NCBI GenBank assembly: GCA_041739525.1
Contig: JBGSNQ010000169.1
Location: 1 to 64,000 of the forward strand
Length of the DNA: 64,000 nt
Reading direction: 5' to 3'
Origin: DATJGR01 sp041739525
GTDB taxonomy: Bacteria > Pseudomonadota > Gammaproteobacteria > Pseudomonadales > Azotimanducaceae
The notes under the pieces were generated by a model, which searched no databases, was not told the origin of the DNA, and was given only the letters and a program-made list of their open reading frames with translations. Of this stretch, positions 16,105-24,624 are shown piece by piece (the first letter of the stretch is position 1; each line of letters opens with the position of its first letter). The position numbers were made by a program, and so were the translations under genes.

Positions 16105-17264
16105 CAGCGTTCTCTCAACGCATCGACGATGCGCAGGCGCCGTGCGGTGAGCGCGGGTACGGCACCCACCAGCAGCCCCAACAACACCGCAATGGCGAGA
16201 CCAGCAACGATCGTCTGCCAGACGATTTCGAATCCCGGCAGGATGTCCTTGATGCCTCGCGCAACGCCCGGTGCGAGTAAGGCCGCAATGCCCAGACCTG
16301 CCGCGCCGCCCACAACGCATAACATTACCGCTTCTCCGAGCACCAGCACGGACACCATCGCATCGCTGAAACCGAGCGTCTTCAAGACTGCAAGCTCTGG
16401 TACGCGCTCGCGAAATGCCTGCGCCATAGTGTTGCCGGTGAGCAGAATGATCGTGAAAAACACCGCTCCTAGAATGCCGCCCATCATCAGGCCGATGTTG
16501 CCGATCTGGTTTGCGAACTGGCGCGCGAACTCGGCTTCGGTCGCAGTGCGCGTTTCGTTGAGCGAATTCTCGAACTGCTTGTCGATCGATCGCGCGACCT
16601 CGGCGGCTTTCGACGGATCTGCAACACGCACCACGAACCACCCGACGGTGCCCTGCCCGAACTGAGCCGCTTCGTCGAAGAACGCGTAGTTGAACAGAAA
16701 TGCGCCGTTCTGAGCGCCGCTCGCGTCCCCCGGCTCATACGTGCCAACGAGGTCGAACTCCCATCGCCGCGTGCCATCCTTCTTCGGGAAGATATCGGCC
16801 TCGATCGGAATTTTGTCGCCCACGTGCCAGCCAAATTTCGCGGCAAGTTCCGCAGGCACCACTGCACCGGTTCGCGTCCTCTCGAACGCATCGAGTTGCG
16901 CCGGATCGATGCGGTACTCCGGATACGCGCTGAACCACTCGCGCGGAGTGACCGGGTACTTCGGGAAGAAATTCCTGCGTTCCTGATAGAAACCGCCGAA
17001 CCAGTTCGCATGCGTCACCATTGCGACGCCCGGCACCTGAGCGATGCGGCTCACGTGCGCGATCGGCAACGGATCGATGATCGAGTACTTCGGCTGCACG
17101 ATCAGCCGGTCTACGCCGGCCACGTCGGCGCCTACCGCGAAGGCATCGGCGATACTGCGCAACAGCCCGAACAGCAGGAATGCGACGATGATCGAGAACA
17201 TCGTCAACACGGTGCGCGTCTTGCGGCGGAAAAGACCCGCCCAGATCAGCGACAGGAAACTCAT
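16104..17264 (-). CDS. ABC transporter permease (MacB/FtsX type), first of two
   Basis: A 386-residue FtsX-family permease: N-terminal helix after a basic FRRKTRTVLTM segment, large periplasmic domain (about 40-250), then three helices including FRERVPELAVLKTLGFSDAMVS, the coupling motif. The stop is shared with the start of the second permease, and its ATG overlaps the end of the ATPase gene. The two permeases differ in sequence and probably form a heterodimer. Exported substrate is not predictable. Confidence 0.87.
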   Translation of the reverse strand: MSFLSLIWAGLFRRKTRTVLTMFSIIVAFLLFGLLRSIADAFAVGADVAGVDRLIVQPKYSIIDPLPIAHVSRIAQVPGVAMVTHANWFGGFYQERRNFFPKYPVTPREWFSAYPEYRIDPAQLDAFERTRTGAVVPAELAAKFGWHVGDKIPIEADIFPKKDGTRRWEFDLVGTYEPGDASGAQNGAFLFNYAFFDEAAQFGQGTVGWFVVRVADPSKAAEVARSIDKQFENSLNETRTATEAEFARQFANQIGNIGLMMGGILGAVFFTIILLTGNTMAQAFRERVPELAVLKTLGFSDAMVSVLVLGEAVMLCVVGGAAGLGIAALLAPGVARGIKDILPGFEIVWQTIVAGLAIAVLLGLLVGAVPALTARRLRIVDALRER

Positions 17265-17947
17265 GCGTGCATTTGCTCCACCAGGCGCCCCTTATCGAGG
17301 TTCAGCACGTGTCGCGCATGATCCGCGGCCTTGGGGTCGTGCGTAACCATCACGATGGTCTTGCCGTGTTCGCGATTCAGCAGCGCCAGCAGGTCGAGAA
17401 TCTCATCGGCAGTGTCGCGGTCGAGATCGCCGGTGGGTTCGTCGCAGATCAACAGGGTCGGATCGGCCACGAGCGCGCGCGCAATGGCAACGCGCTGCTG
17501 TTGGCCGCCCGATAGTTCGCCCGGTTTGTGGCCTGCACGGTCTTCCAGACCGACGATTTGCAGCGCCGTCGCGGCATTCTTCTTCCGTTGGGCGGCCGAG
17601 AGCTTCGTCAGCAACAACGGCAGTTCGACGTTGCGCTGCGCCGTTAGCACCGGCAGCAAATTGTAGAACTGGAACACGAAGCCGATATTCTCCGCCCGCC
17701 ATTTCGCAAGCGACTTGGAGTTCAGCTTTTCGAGCTGCTGTCCGGCCACGGTAATGCTGCCGGACGTCGGCTGATCGAGCCCGCCGATGAGGTTCAGCAG
17801 CGTCGTCTTGCCGGAACCCGAAGGTCCCATCAGCGCCGCAAAATCGCCTTGCTCGATGCTGAGATCGAGATCGCGCAGCACCACGACCTCCTGCTTACCG
17901 CGTGTGTAGCTCTTCGATACTTTCGATAACGAGATGATTGCCGACAT
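17261..17947 (-). CDS. ABC transporter ATPase (LolD/MacB type)
   Basis: A 228-residue ATPase with Walker A GPSGSGKTT, Q-loop in FVFQFYNLLPVLTA, signature LSGGQQQRVAIARAL, Walker B LLICDEPTGDLD and H-loop VMVTHDP. Length and sequence are of the LolD/MacB class that energises FtsX-type permeases. GGGGAG precedes the ATG by about 10 bases. The upstream adaptor gene is separated by 160 bases holding short tandem repeats. Confidence 0.9.
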   Translation of the reverse strand: MSAIISLSKVSKSYTRGKQEVVVLRDLDLSIEQGDFAALMGPSGSGKTTLLNLIGGLDQPTSGSITVAGQQLEKLNSKSLAKWRAENIGFVFQFYNLLPVLTAQRNVELPLLLTKLSAAQRKKNAATALQIVGLEDRAGHKPGELSGGQQQRVAIARALVADPTLLICDEPTGDLDRDTADEILDLLALLNREHGKTIVMVTHDPKAADHARHVLNLDKGRLVEQMHA

Positions 17948-17966
17948 CGCGATTCAACTCCCCTAA

Positions 17967-18002
17967 GTGACTAAAGATGGAAGGGTGACTAACGATGGAA
18001 GG
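17967..18002. repeat. Two adjacent 18-bp direct repeats
   Basis: GTGACTAAAGATGGAAGG (17967-17984) is followed at once by GTGACTAACGATGGAAGG (17985-18002), one mismatch. They lie just upstream of the ABC ATPase start in the spacer between ATPase and adaptor genes. Confidence 0.85.
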
Positions 18003-18040
18003 GAGGCGCCCATGCTGACTCACACCGGCATGCAACGCCT

Positions 18041-18088
18041 GTCATTTCTTGTGCAGCAACTGACAATTCTTGTGCAGCAACGGACAGG
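18041..18088. repeat. Two adjacent 21-bp direct repeats with inverted flanks
   Basis: Two 21-base units (18041-18061 and 18062-18082) match at 18 of 21 positions and share TTCTTGTGCAGCAAC. The outer edges CCTGTC (18039-18044) and GACAGG (18083-18088) are inverted copies. The function is unknown. Confidence 0.8.
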
Positions 18089-18107
18089 GTTTGCCGATCC
18101 GGCACGG

Positions 18108-19133
18108 TCACGATGCGGCCGCCTTGTCCTCGAGGAAAGCTACCTTTACGCCCATATCGGGCAGAACGCGCGGATTCTTCTCGAGCAATGCGATGCGTAC
18201 CCGTACGGTCGCCTTGTTGCGATCTGCCGTCGGAATGATCGCGATCACTTCCGCGGACATACGTTCGTCGGGATAGGCGTTCAACGCCACCGACACCGGT
18301 TGGCTCGGCTGCACCCTATTGATGTAGGCCTCGTTCACATCCACTTCGACTTCGAGCGACTCCATGTCGACGATCGTGCAGATGCCGGTACGCGTGAAGC
18401 CGCCGCCGGCGGAAATCGGCGAGATCATCTCGCCGGGTTGCGCCGCTTTTGCAACGACGACGCCGGTGAACGGCGCGCGAATTTCCATGTCGTCGAGCAA
18501 TTGGCGTTGCACTGACACCACGCGCTCGGCAACTACCACGTCGCGTTGCTGACGTTCGAGCCGCGCCTGCAGCCCTTGCAGCGTCAGCTGTACACGGTCG
18601 AGGTCTGCCTGGCTGGCAAGTTTGCGCGATGTCAGGCCTTCCGTGCGCTGCAGATCGAGTTCCGCCTGACGGATCTGCACTTTCATCTCCTCGAGGCTGC
18701 TTCGCGCCGACGCAAGCTGCGATTCAGACAGCGCGAGTTCGGCGCGGGGGATGCTGGCATCGAGCCGCGCAAGCACCTGGCCTTCCTGCACGCGCATGCC
18801 TTCTTCGATGAAGACTTCGACGACCTTGCCGGTGGTCTTGGCGCTAACGGTCGCCTGCCGTCGCGCAACTACGTAGCCCGTTGCATCGAGCACGCTGCCT
18901 TCGACCGCGGCAGGCCTCTGCGAGGGTGCAGCGGTTGCCGGCGCTTTTGTCGACACTACGGGCGCTGCCACCGCGACCGGATCGGCCTTTGGAAACACCA
19001 CGTACCATGCGATGAACGCGACGCCGGCGATGGCGGCAACCAACGCAATCCAACGTATGGGTCGCCGCGGAGCTTCTTCTGCCGCCGCACCGCGATCGAT
19101 CTTCAGTTCATCCAACAGTGCTCGCTTGTCCAC
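18108..19133 (-). CDS. HlyD/MacA-type periplasmic adaptor of the ABC exporter
   Basis: A 341-residue membrane-fusion protein: a transmembrane helix near residues 27-47, a biotinyl-lipoyl half (VSAKTTGKVVEVFIEEGMRV), a coiled-coil hairpin (about 130-205), the second lipoyl half (IRAPFTGVVVAKAAQPGEMI) and a beta-barrel. It links the inner-membrane ABC unit to the periplasm or an outer-membrane channel. The GTG start gives a normal N terminus. No TolC-like gene is in the window. Confidence 0.88.
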   Translation of the reverse strand: MDKRALLDELKIDRGAAAEEAPRRPIRWIALVAAIAGVAFIAWYVVFPKADPVAVAAPVVSTKAPATAAPSQRPAAVEGSVLDATGYVVARRQATVSAKTTGKVVEVFIEEGMRVQEGQVLARLDASIPRAELALSESQLASARSSLEEMKVQIRQAELDLQRTEGLTSRKLASQADLDRVQLTLQGLQARLERQQRDVVVAERVVSVQRQLLDDMEIRAPFTGVVVAKAAQPGEMISPISAGGGFTRTGICTIVDMESLEVEVDVNEAYINRVQPSQPVSVALNAYPDERMSAEVIAIIPTADRNKATVRVRIALLEKNPRVLPDMGVKVAFLEDKAAAS

Positions 19134-19179
19134 CCGGATGCCGCCGTTGAAAAGGCGGCCGAGTCTAGCACTGCCGATC

Positions 19180-19198
19180 GCGCACCTTGAAGGTGCGC
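19180..19198. promoter_or_regulatory. 19-bp perfect palindrome between divergent genes
   Basis: GCGCACCTT-G-AAGGTGCGC has 9-base arms around a single central base. It sits between the adaptor gene (minus) and the MBL-fold gene (plus), 50 bases from each. Probably an operator; the binding protein is unknown. A possible -10 (TACACT, 19213-19218) follows it on the plus strand. Confidence 0.55.
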
Positions 19199-19247
19199 TC
19201 GGCCGCGTCGGTTACACTACTGCCAAAATCGAATTCGCGGAGAAGCC

Positions 19248-19925
19248 ATGGCCACGTCCGAACTCATCATCGAACAGTTGCAGATCGGTCCGATGCAGAA
19301 CTTCGTTTACGTGGTCGGATCGCGCGCCACGCGCGAGGTCGTGCTGGTTGATCCGGCTTGGGATATCGACGCTCTGACGACGCATCTCGCTGAAAACGAC
19401 TACACGTTGAAAGGTGCACTCGTGACGCACTATCACCCCGACCACATCGGCGGAGGTTTCAGCGGACGCAAGATCGCCGGCCTTGCGGAATTGTTGGCGA
19501 AGCAACCAGTGAAGATCTACGCGCACCGCGAGGAAGCCGACGGTGTTCGCAAAGTGACCGGCGTTTCGGAGTCGGATCTGGTCAGAGTGGAATCAGGCGA
19601 CAAATTGCAGGTCGGCGACATCGAAGTGGAGTTTCTCCACACGCCCGGTCACACGCCCGGATCGCAGTGTTTCCGAATCAGGAACACGCTGGTATCGGGC
19701 GATACGTTGTTCATTCAGGGGTGCGGGCGCGTGGACCTACCCGGCTCCGATCCGGAGCAGATGTACCACAGCCTGCGCAAACTCGCGGCGTTGCCCGACG
19801 ACACGCTGCTGCTGCCGGGCCACCATTACAGCGAAGCACCGAACGCAACGATGGGCGAGACGAAGCGGCAGAATCCGTACCTTCGTATCGACGACCTCGG
19901 CACCTGGAAGCAGGTGATGGGCTGA
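19248..19925 (+). CDS. MBL-fold metallohydrolase (glyoxalase II-like)
   Basis: A 225-residue metallo-beta-lactamase-fold enzyme. Metal ligands are in THYHPDHIGG (His61, His63, Asp65, His66), with further ligands in TPGHTPGS, SGDTLF and LLPGHHY. The sequence resembles hydroxyacylglutathione hydrolase and persulfide dioxygenase relatives, but it lacks the long C-terminal substrate domain of glyoxalase II. GGAGAAG precedes ATG. Exact substrate is not known. Confidence 0.85.
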   Translation: MATSELIIEQLQIGPMQNFVYVVGSRATREVVLVDPAWDIDALTTHLAENDYTLKGALVTHYHPDHIGGGFSGRKIAGLAELLAKQPVKIYAHREEADGVRKVTGVSESDLVRVESGDKLQVGDIEVEFLHTPGHTPGSQCFRIRNTLVSGDTLFIQGCGRVDLPGSDPEQMYHSLRKLAALPDDTLLLPGHHYSEAPNATMGETKRQNPYLRIDDLGTWKQVMG

Positions 19926-19951
19926 CCGCCGCTTCGGCCTCGCACAAGCGG

Positions 19952-20455
19952 TCAGCCGCAACTGCTCGCGAGCTTCGAGGCCGCCAACATTGCCACGATG
20001 TTCTTCGAACAACTCGACGCCGGCGCCCACACCGCGGTGCGGCCGAACATCGGCGCGCCGACATAACCGCGCATGTTCAGTTTGCCGTCCGAGCCGAGCG
20101 TGATCTGACTCTTGTACGTCTTCCCTGACTCGGGATCGTACAACTCGCCCTGCCACTTGCCGTCTTTGAATTGGTATCCACTCAGCAGATCGAGACCGAT
20201 AAGCGGCCGCGTTCGAAGCGCGGCATCGGGGTTGTGCAGATCGACGCGCGGCGTTCCCACCGGACCCTCTTCGTTCGGCAGATACAGCGGATTCAGAATC
20301 GCAACGATGCGCGCGTGGAGCGTGCCATCGCTTTCGTTCACTTCGAGAATCGAAGTATCGGACGCCCATTGGCCGAAGATCGCATCGCGCGCATCGTCGG
20401 CTGCGCTGGAGCCGGCTATCAGTAGAAACAACAGAGCGAGACGTCGGTGAATCAT
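19952..20455 (-). CDS. Secreted DUF2147-type protein
   Basis: A 167-residue protein with a signal peptide (cleavage near SSAA, residue 18-20). The mature part begins with IFGQWASDTSILEVNE and has GYQFKDGKWQGELYDPESGKTYK and LNMRGYVGAPMFGRTAVWAP, the pattern of the DUF2147 lipocalin-like family. Two cysteines near the C terminus may form a disulfide. AGGAAG lies close to the ATG. It is divergent from the crotonase pair; its role is unknown. Confidence 0.78.
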   Translation of the reverse strand: MIHRRLALLFLLIAGSSAADDARDAIFGQWASDTSILEVNESDGTLHARIVAILNPLYLPNEEGPVGTPRVDLHNPDAALRTRPLIGLDLLSGYQFKDGKWQGELYDPESGKTYKSQITLGSDGKLNMRGYVGAPMFGRTAVWAPASSCSKNIVAMLAASKLASSCG

Positions 20456-20533
20456 CGTTGAACTTCCTGGACGGGTCTTTGATAGTAGCGAAGCGGCGAT
20501 AGTAGCGAAGCAGCGCGAGCAAAGGGGAAACAA

Positions 20534-21403
20534 ATGGACACCGGAGCATTTTCTGGATTCGAAGTGTCGGTGCGCGAACCCGGCATCGCATGGATCCAAT
20601 TCAACACGCCCGAGCGGCTCAACGGCATGACTACCGCGATCAAGCGCGATCTGATCGAGACCGTTACGCAGGCGCAAATGGACAATCGAGTTCGCGTCGT
20701 CGTCTTCACCGGCACCGGTCGCGCGTTTTGCGCCGGCGACGACCTGAAGGCTTATCGCGATGCGGAGCTCGGCGGCAAACCGCTGGTGCCCGGCATTCCG
20801 CCCGGGCACGACAATGCGCTCGGCACCTACAACGGACTGCGTACGATTTCCCAACGACTCAACGCTGCCGTGCGCGGTCTCGACAAGCTCTCGATTGCAG
20901 CGATCAACGGCGTGGCGATTCAAACCGGTTTTTCGCTGGCGCTGTCGTGCGACTTCCGTATCGCGGCGCGCACCGCACGCATCGGCAGCGCGACGCTTCG
21001 CTTCGGCCTCTTACCGGACGAAGGCGGACAGTACCTGCTGGTGCAACTGTTGGGCGTCGCGAAAACGATGGACTTCCTGATGCGCAAGCGCATCGTCGAT
21101 GCGGAGGAAGCGCTGCGCCTGGGGCTCGTCAGCGAAGTCGTCGACGCCGACCGGCTCGAAGCCTCTGCGATGGCGCTCGCCACCGAACTCGCGAACGGAC
21201 CACAGGTGTCGATGCGGCTCTTGAAGCGATCGGTGTACAACGCCGCGGAACTCTCGTTCGAACAGGCACTCGACGAAATCGCATCGAAAACCGCCATCTC
21301 CGATCATCATCCCGACGCGCGCGAAGGCGTCGCGGCGTTTCGCGACAAACGAGCCGCTTCGTTCAACGCGTGGCTCGATCCGAACGCTAAGCCGTCGCAC
21401 TGA
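20534..21403 (+). CDS. Enoyl-CoA hydratase/isomerase family protein
   Basis: A 289-residue crotonase-fold protein. The first oxyanion segment is FCAGDDLKAY. The second, NGVAIQTGFSLALSCDF, departs from the usual GGG run. A Glu lies in FGLLPDEGGQYLL at a catalytic position. Insertions around residues 75-100 make it slightly longer than a standard hydratase. It starts 78 bases from a divergent gene and its stop overlaps the start of a second crotonase, suggesting a two-step acyl-CoA conversion. Substrate unknown. Confidence 0.83.
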   Translation: MDTGAFSGFEVSVREPGIAWIQFNTPERLNGMTTAIKRDLIETVTQAQMDNRVRVVVFTGTGRAFCAGDDLKAYRDAELGGKPLVPGIPPGHDNALGTYNGLRTISQRLNAAVRGLDKLSIAAINGVAIQTGFSLALSCDFRIAARTARIGSATLRFGLLPDEGGQYLLVQLLGVAKTMDFLMRKRIVDAEEALRLGLVSEVVDADRLEASAMALATELANGPQVSMRLLKRSVYNAAELSFEQALDEIASKTAISDHHPDAREGVAAFRDKRAASFNAWLDPNAKPSH

Positions 21404-22146
21404 TGAGCGACCTCGTTTCTTACACCGTGGCCGAACCCGGCATCGCGCTGATCGTCATCGAGCGCGCAGACAAGATGAACGCGCTGAACGAAGGCGTCAT
21501 TCAAGGTCTGCGTCAGGCATGGCAACGATTCGCTGATGGCGACGAATTGGTCGCCGTATTGGCGGCCGCGGGCGAGCGTGCTTTCTCGGTAGGCGCCGAC
21601 ATCAAAGACGCCCCTCGAGAGATGTGGCAGGGCGTGCCGAGCGTCGGCGTAGAGCTCTACAAACCGGTCATCGCAGCGGTGCACGGATGGTGCATCGGCG
21701 GCGCATACGTGATCGTGCAGATGTGTGACCTCGTCGTTGCCGCGGAAGACACCATATTCAAGTATCCCGAAGCGCAGGTCGGATTCACCGGCGGACTGGT
21801 AGCGAGTGCGGCCGCACGATTGCCGCACAAGATCGCAATGGAGTTCATGCTGCTCGGCCAGGACTTATCCGCGCAGCGTGCTTATGAAGTCGGCATGGTC
21901 AATCAGGTGGTGCCGAACGGCGCGCAGCGTGAAGCGGCGATGAAATACGCGCGAACCCTCGCGCAATCGGCACCGCTCGTAGTGGAGACGCTGAAACGGT
22001 TTTCGCTGGAAACGTTGAACAAGAGCCCGGCCGAAGCGGCTGCGGTGGCTCGTCAGCAGTTGTTGCGCGTTCGCGACAGCGAGGATGGTGCCGAAGGTCG
22101 GCGGGCGTTCACAGAGAAACGCCCGCCCGCGTTCAAAGGTCGCTGA
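21403..22146 (+). CDS. Enoyl-CoA hydratase/isomerase family protein, second of pair
   Basis: A 247-residue crotonase-fold protein sharing its first base with the stop of the upstream homologue. The first oxyanion motif is FSVGADIKDA; the second is HGWCIGGAYVIVQMCDLV. The PEAQVGFTGG stretch keeps one of the two Glu positions but not the second of typical hydratases, so it may be an isomerase, a hydrolase or a non-standard hydratase. It is convergent with malate dehydrogenase, with abutting ends. Confidence 0.83.
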   Translation: MSDLVSYTVAEPGIALIVIERADKMNALNEGVIQGLRQAWQRFADGDELVAVLAAAGERAFSVGADIKDAPREMWQGVPSVGVELYKPVIAAVHGWCIGGAYVIVQMCDLVVAAEDTIFKYPEAQVGFTGGLVASAAARLPHKIAMEFMLLGQDLSAQRAYEVGMVNQVVPNGAQREAAMKYARTLAQSAPLVVETLKRFSLETLNKSPAEAAAVARQQLLRVRDSEDGAEGRRAFTEKRPPAFKGR

Positions 22147-23130
22147 TTACTTCGGTAGCAGATGCGCGACAGCGTCGCGCTCTTCGCGCAACTCGGTTTC
22201 GGTTGCCTTCATCCGCTCGCGGCTGAAATCGTTGATCGTGCGACCTTGCACGATCTGCCATTCGCCGTTCCTGCACACGGTTGGGAACGAGTAGATCAGT
22301 CCTTTCTCGATGCCGTAGCTGCCGTCCGAATACACACCCATGCTCACCGCGTCGCCCGACGCGGTTCCGAGCGCCCAGTCGTGCATATGGTCGATCGCGG
22401 CGTTGGCTGCCGACGCCGCGCTCGATGCACCGCGCGCTTCGATGATCGCCGCGCCCCTCTGCTGCACCGTTGGTATGAACTCCTTCGCGTACCAGCTCGC
22501 GTCGATGAGACTCATCGCGCTCTCGCCGGCCACAGTGGCGGCGTGCACGTCGGGGTATTGAGTCGCGGAGTGATTGCCCCAGATCGTCACGTGCTTCACG
22601 TCGGTGGTGTGTTTGCCGGTCTTCTTCGCAAGTTGTGCCACGGCTCGATTGTGATCGAGGCGCGTCATCGCGGTGAATTGGCGCGGGTTCAGATCGGGGG
22701 CGTTACGCTGGGCGATAAGACAGTTGGTGTTTGCAGGGTTGCCCACCACCAGGATTTTCACTTGTCGCGACGCATGATCGTTCAGCGCCTTGCCCTGCAC
22801 CGAGAAAATCGCGGCATTCGCTTCAATGAGGTCTTTGCGCTCCATACCTTTGGAGCGCGGACGCGAACCGACGAGCATTGCGTAGTCGGTGCCCTTGAAC
22901 GCCACGTTCGGGTCGTCGGTGGGAATCATGCCGTGCACCAACGGAAACGCGCAGTCTTCGAGTTCCATGATCACGCCGTCGAGCGCCCCTAGCGCCGGCG
23001 TGATTTCGAGCATCTGCAGGATGACCGGTTGATCGTTGCCGAGCATCGCACCCGACGCGATACGGAACATCAGTGCATACCCGATCTGTCCGGCAGCGCC
23101 GGTGACGGTGACCCGAACGGGCTGTTTCAT
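22147..23130 (-). CDS. mdh: Malate dehydrogenase
   Basis: A 327-residue NAD-dependent enzyme of the cytosolic/type 2 malate dehydrogenase group, converting malate to oxaloacetate in the TCA cycle. Visible are the Rossmann motif TGAAGQIGYALMFRIA, GSRPRSKGMERKDLI with the mobile-loop Arg, VGNPANTNC, TRLDHNRA and the catalytic WGNHSATQYPDV. GAGG precedes the ATG by about 9 bases. The gene is monocistronic. Confidence 0.95.
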   Translation of the reverse strand: MKQPVRVTVTGAAGQIGYALMFRIASGAMLGNDQPVILQMLEITPALGALDGVIMELEDCAFPLVHGMIPTDDPNVAFKGTDYAMLVGSRPRSKGMERKDLIEANAAIFSVQGKALNDHASRQVKILVVGNPANTNCLIAQRNAPDLNPRQFTAMTRLDHNRAVAQLAKKTGKHTTDVKHVTIWGNHSATQYPDVHAATVAGESAMSLIDASWYAKEFIPTVQQRGAAIIEARGASSAASAANAAIDHMHDWALGTASGDAVSMGVYSDGSYGIEKGLIYSFPTVCRNGEWQIVQGRTINDFSRERMKATETELREERDAVAHLLPK

Positions 23131-23188
23131 GAGAGCGTTTCCTCGTACTGAATGTGTTGCTTTCAAACGGCTGCGGATTGTAACAGCG

Positions 23189-24127
23189 TCATCGCAAGCC
23201 CAACACGTTCGAGACGAGGTCCTGCACAAGCGCTGCCGCGATCCACGCCAGCGGCGGAATGACAACGTAGAACAACACGCGCGACGCGGCGCCCGCGGAT
23301 GCGGGCCACTCCGGTATGTCGGCAATCTGCCGCCGATACAACGACATCAGCATGTGCCGGTCGCTGCCTTGTTCCACGGTGTTCCCGAGTGCCGTCAGGC
23401 GATCGAGTTCGAGGCGTTTCGCCGCCGTCACCGCGGCGCGAACGCCCCACATCGGTAGCAACAGCACGACGAGCGCGACAGGGACGGTGACGACGAGTGC
23501 AGGTAAAAAATCCACGGTCTGAATCTGGCCGGTGAGGATCGCCTGCATCGGGATCACCGACAGCCCGACGATGATGACGAGCAGGTGTCGAATGCCAATG
23601 TCGGCGAATACGCCGAGCACACGTAGATCGTCGAGATCGATGCGAACGCGACCGCCAAGCCGCCGCACGAATAGCGACACGCGAATCAGCCGCCACAACG
23701 CGGGCAGAATCGTCGCCCACAACAACGGCACCACCAGCGGCACCCACAGATACGGCAACGCCTGGCGCTGTCCGTGCAGCACGTCGACGACGACCGGCGC
23801 GGTGAGGATCGCGCCGTAAAGAACACCCAGGCCGCGCGCGATCCAGACCCCGCGGTTCGACCACGCGTCGCTCAGCTCGGTACGCGCGAGCGAGCGATCA
23901 GAGGGTTCCATCGCGAGCATCAGCCGCTCCGTGTCGGCCGCAAGCATCGGGAACAAGGGCCAACCGACGATGTAACCGATCACCACCGCATTCACCCACA
24001 GCCCGACGAACGAACGGTAGAGCAGATGCAGTTCGTAGCCACCGAAATAAGCAGCGAACAACGGCAGCGAACCGGCCACACCGAGCCCGAGCGTGATCGC
24101 GAGTCCTAAACGCCAACCGCGCAACAT
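23189..24127 (-). CDS. Multi-pass membrane protein of unknown function
   Basis: A 312-residue hydrophobic protein with about seven predicted transmembrane segments separated by short loops. Polar stretches include residues near 65-90 (ERLMLAMEPSDRSLARTELSD) and 235-285 (AKRLELDRLTALGNTVEQGSD, then RRQIADIPEWPA). The C-terminal anchor is followed by a short tail. I recognise no family. It lies between mdh and a NUDIX gene on the same strand and ends 58 bases before mdh starts. Confidence 0.75.
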   Translation of the reverse strand: MLRGWRLGLAITLGLGVAGSLPLFAAYFGGYELHLLYRSFVGLWVNAVVIGYIVGWPLFPMLAADTERLMLAMEPSDRSLARTELSDAWSNRGVWIARGLGVLYGAILTAPVVVDVLHGQRQALPYLWVPLVVPLLWATILPALWRLIRVSLFVRRLGGRVRIDLDDLRVLGVFADIGIRHLLVIIVGLSVIPMQAILTGQIQTVDFLPALVVTVPVALVVLLLPMWGVRAAVTAAKRLELDRLTALGNTVEQGSDRHMLMSLYRRQIADIPEWPASAGAASRVLFYVVIPPLAWIAAALVQDLVSNVLGLR

Positions 24128-24136
24128 CGACCGCGC

Positions 24137-24565
24137 CTAGTCCCGGGATTCCAGAAACCACTCCCTGTTTGCGACGAGCGCGAAAGCCCGGCGCAAGTAA
24201 GGAACGGTGTTGTGCGGCAGCGCATCCGGGCGCCAGAAGCCAATCGCATCGGACCGCTCGGGTTCAGCGAGCTGCGGCTCGCCGATGAAGTCGTCGCACG
24301 CCATGATGAAGTCGATCCCCTGATGCTCGCCCGACCGATACGGCATCACGGCGGCGGCCCTCAACTGTGACGCACGTACGTCGATACCTGTTTCTTCCCG
24401 TATCTCGCGCACGGCGCACTCGACGATCCCCTCGCCGCGTTGCAGATGCCCGCCCGGCAACGCATACCAGCCGTCGAGATAACCGGTTCCCGCCCGCCGC
24501 AACAGCACTACCGCGCCGCGCCTCCACAGGAGCGTATGGACGATGACCGGAAACGCGTCGCGCAT
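24137..24565 (-). CDS. NUDIX hydrolase
   Basis: A 142-residue NUDIX-fold pyrophosphohydrolase. The NUDIX box is complete: GGHLQRGEGIVECAVREIREETGI, with the catalytic REIREE core. The preceding LRRAGTGYLDGWYALPGG is typical of 8-oxo-dGTP/MutT-like members. Substrate could be a nucleoside diphosphate derivative. It is divergent from the GNAT gene and 10 bases upstream of the membrane-protein gene. Confidence 0.88.
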   Translation of the reverse strand: MRDAFPVIVHTLLWRRGAVVLLRRAGTGYLDGWYALPGGHLQRGEGIVECAVREIREETGIDVRASQLRAAAVMPYRSGEHQGIDFIMACDDFIGEPQLAEPERSDAIGFWRPDALPHNTVPYLRRAFALVANREWFLESRD

Positions 24566-24624
24566 GACTCTCCCCTCGCAGGCATCTTATCGCGCTCGCG
24601 GTCCGACACCGCTAGCATCGCGCG

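Noticed and set aside
18041..18088. Possible small CRISPR array
   Set aside because: The units are adjacent with no unique spacers and there are no cas genes.
17967..18515. A 182-codon plus-strand frame that begins in the tandem repeats and runs antisense through the adaptor gene
   Set aside because: It has no clear ribosome site and overlaps a well-supported HlyD-type gene. The repeats keep it open because their lengths are multiples of three, but there is no protein family match.
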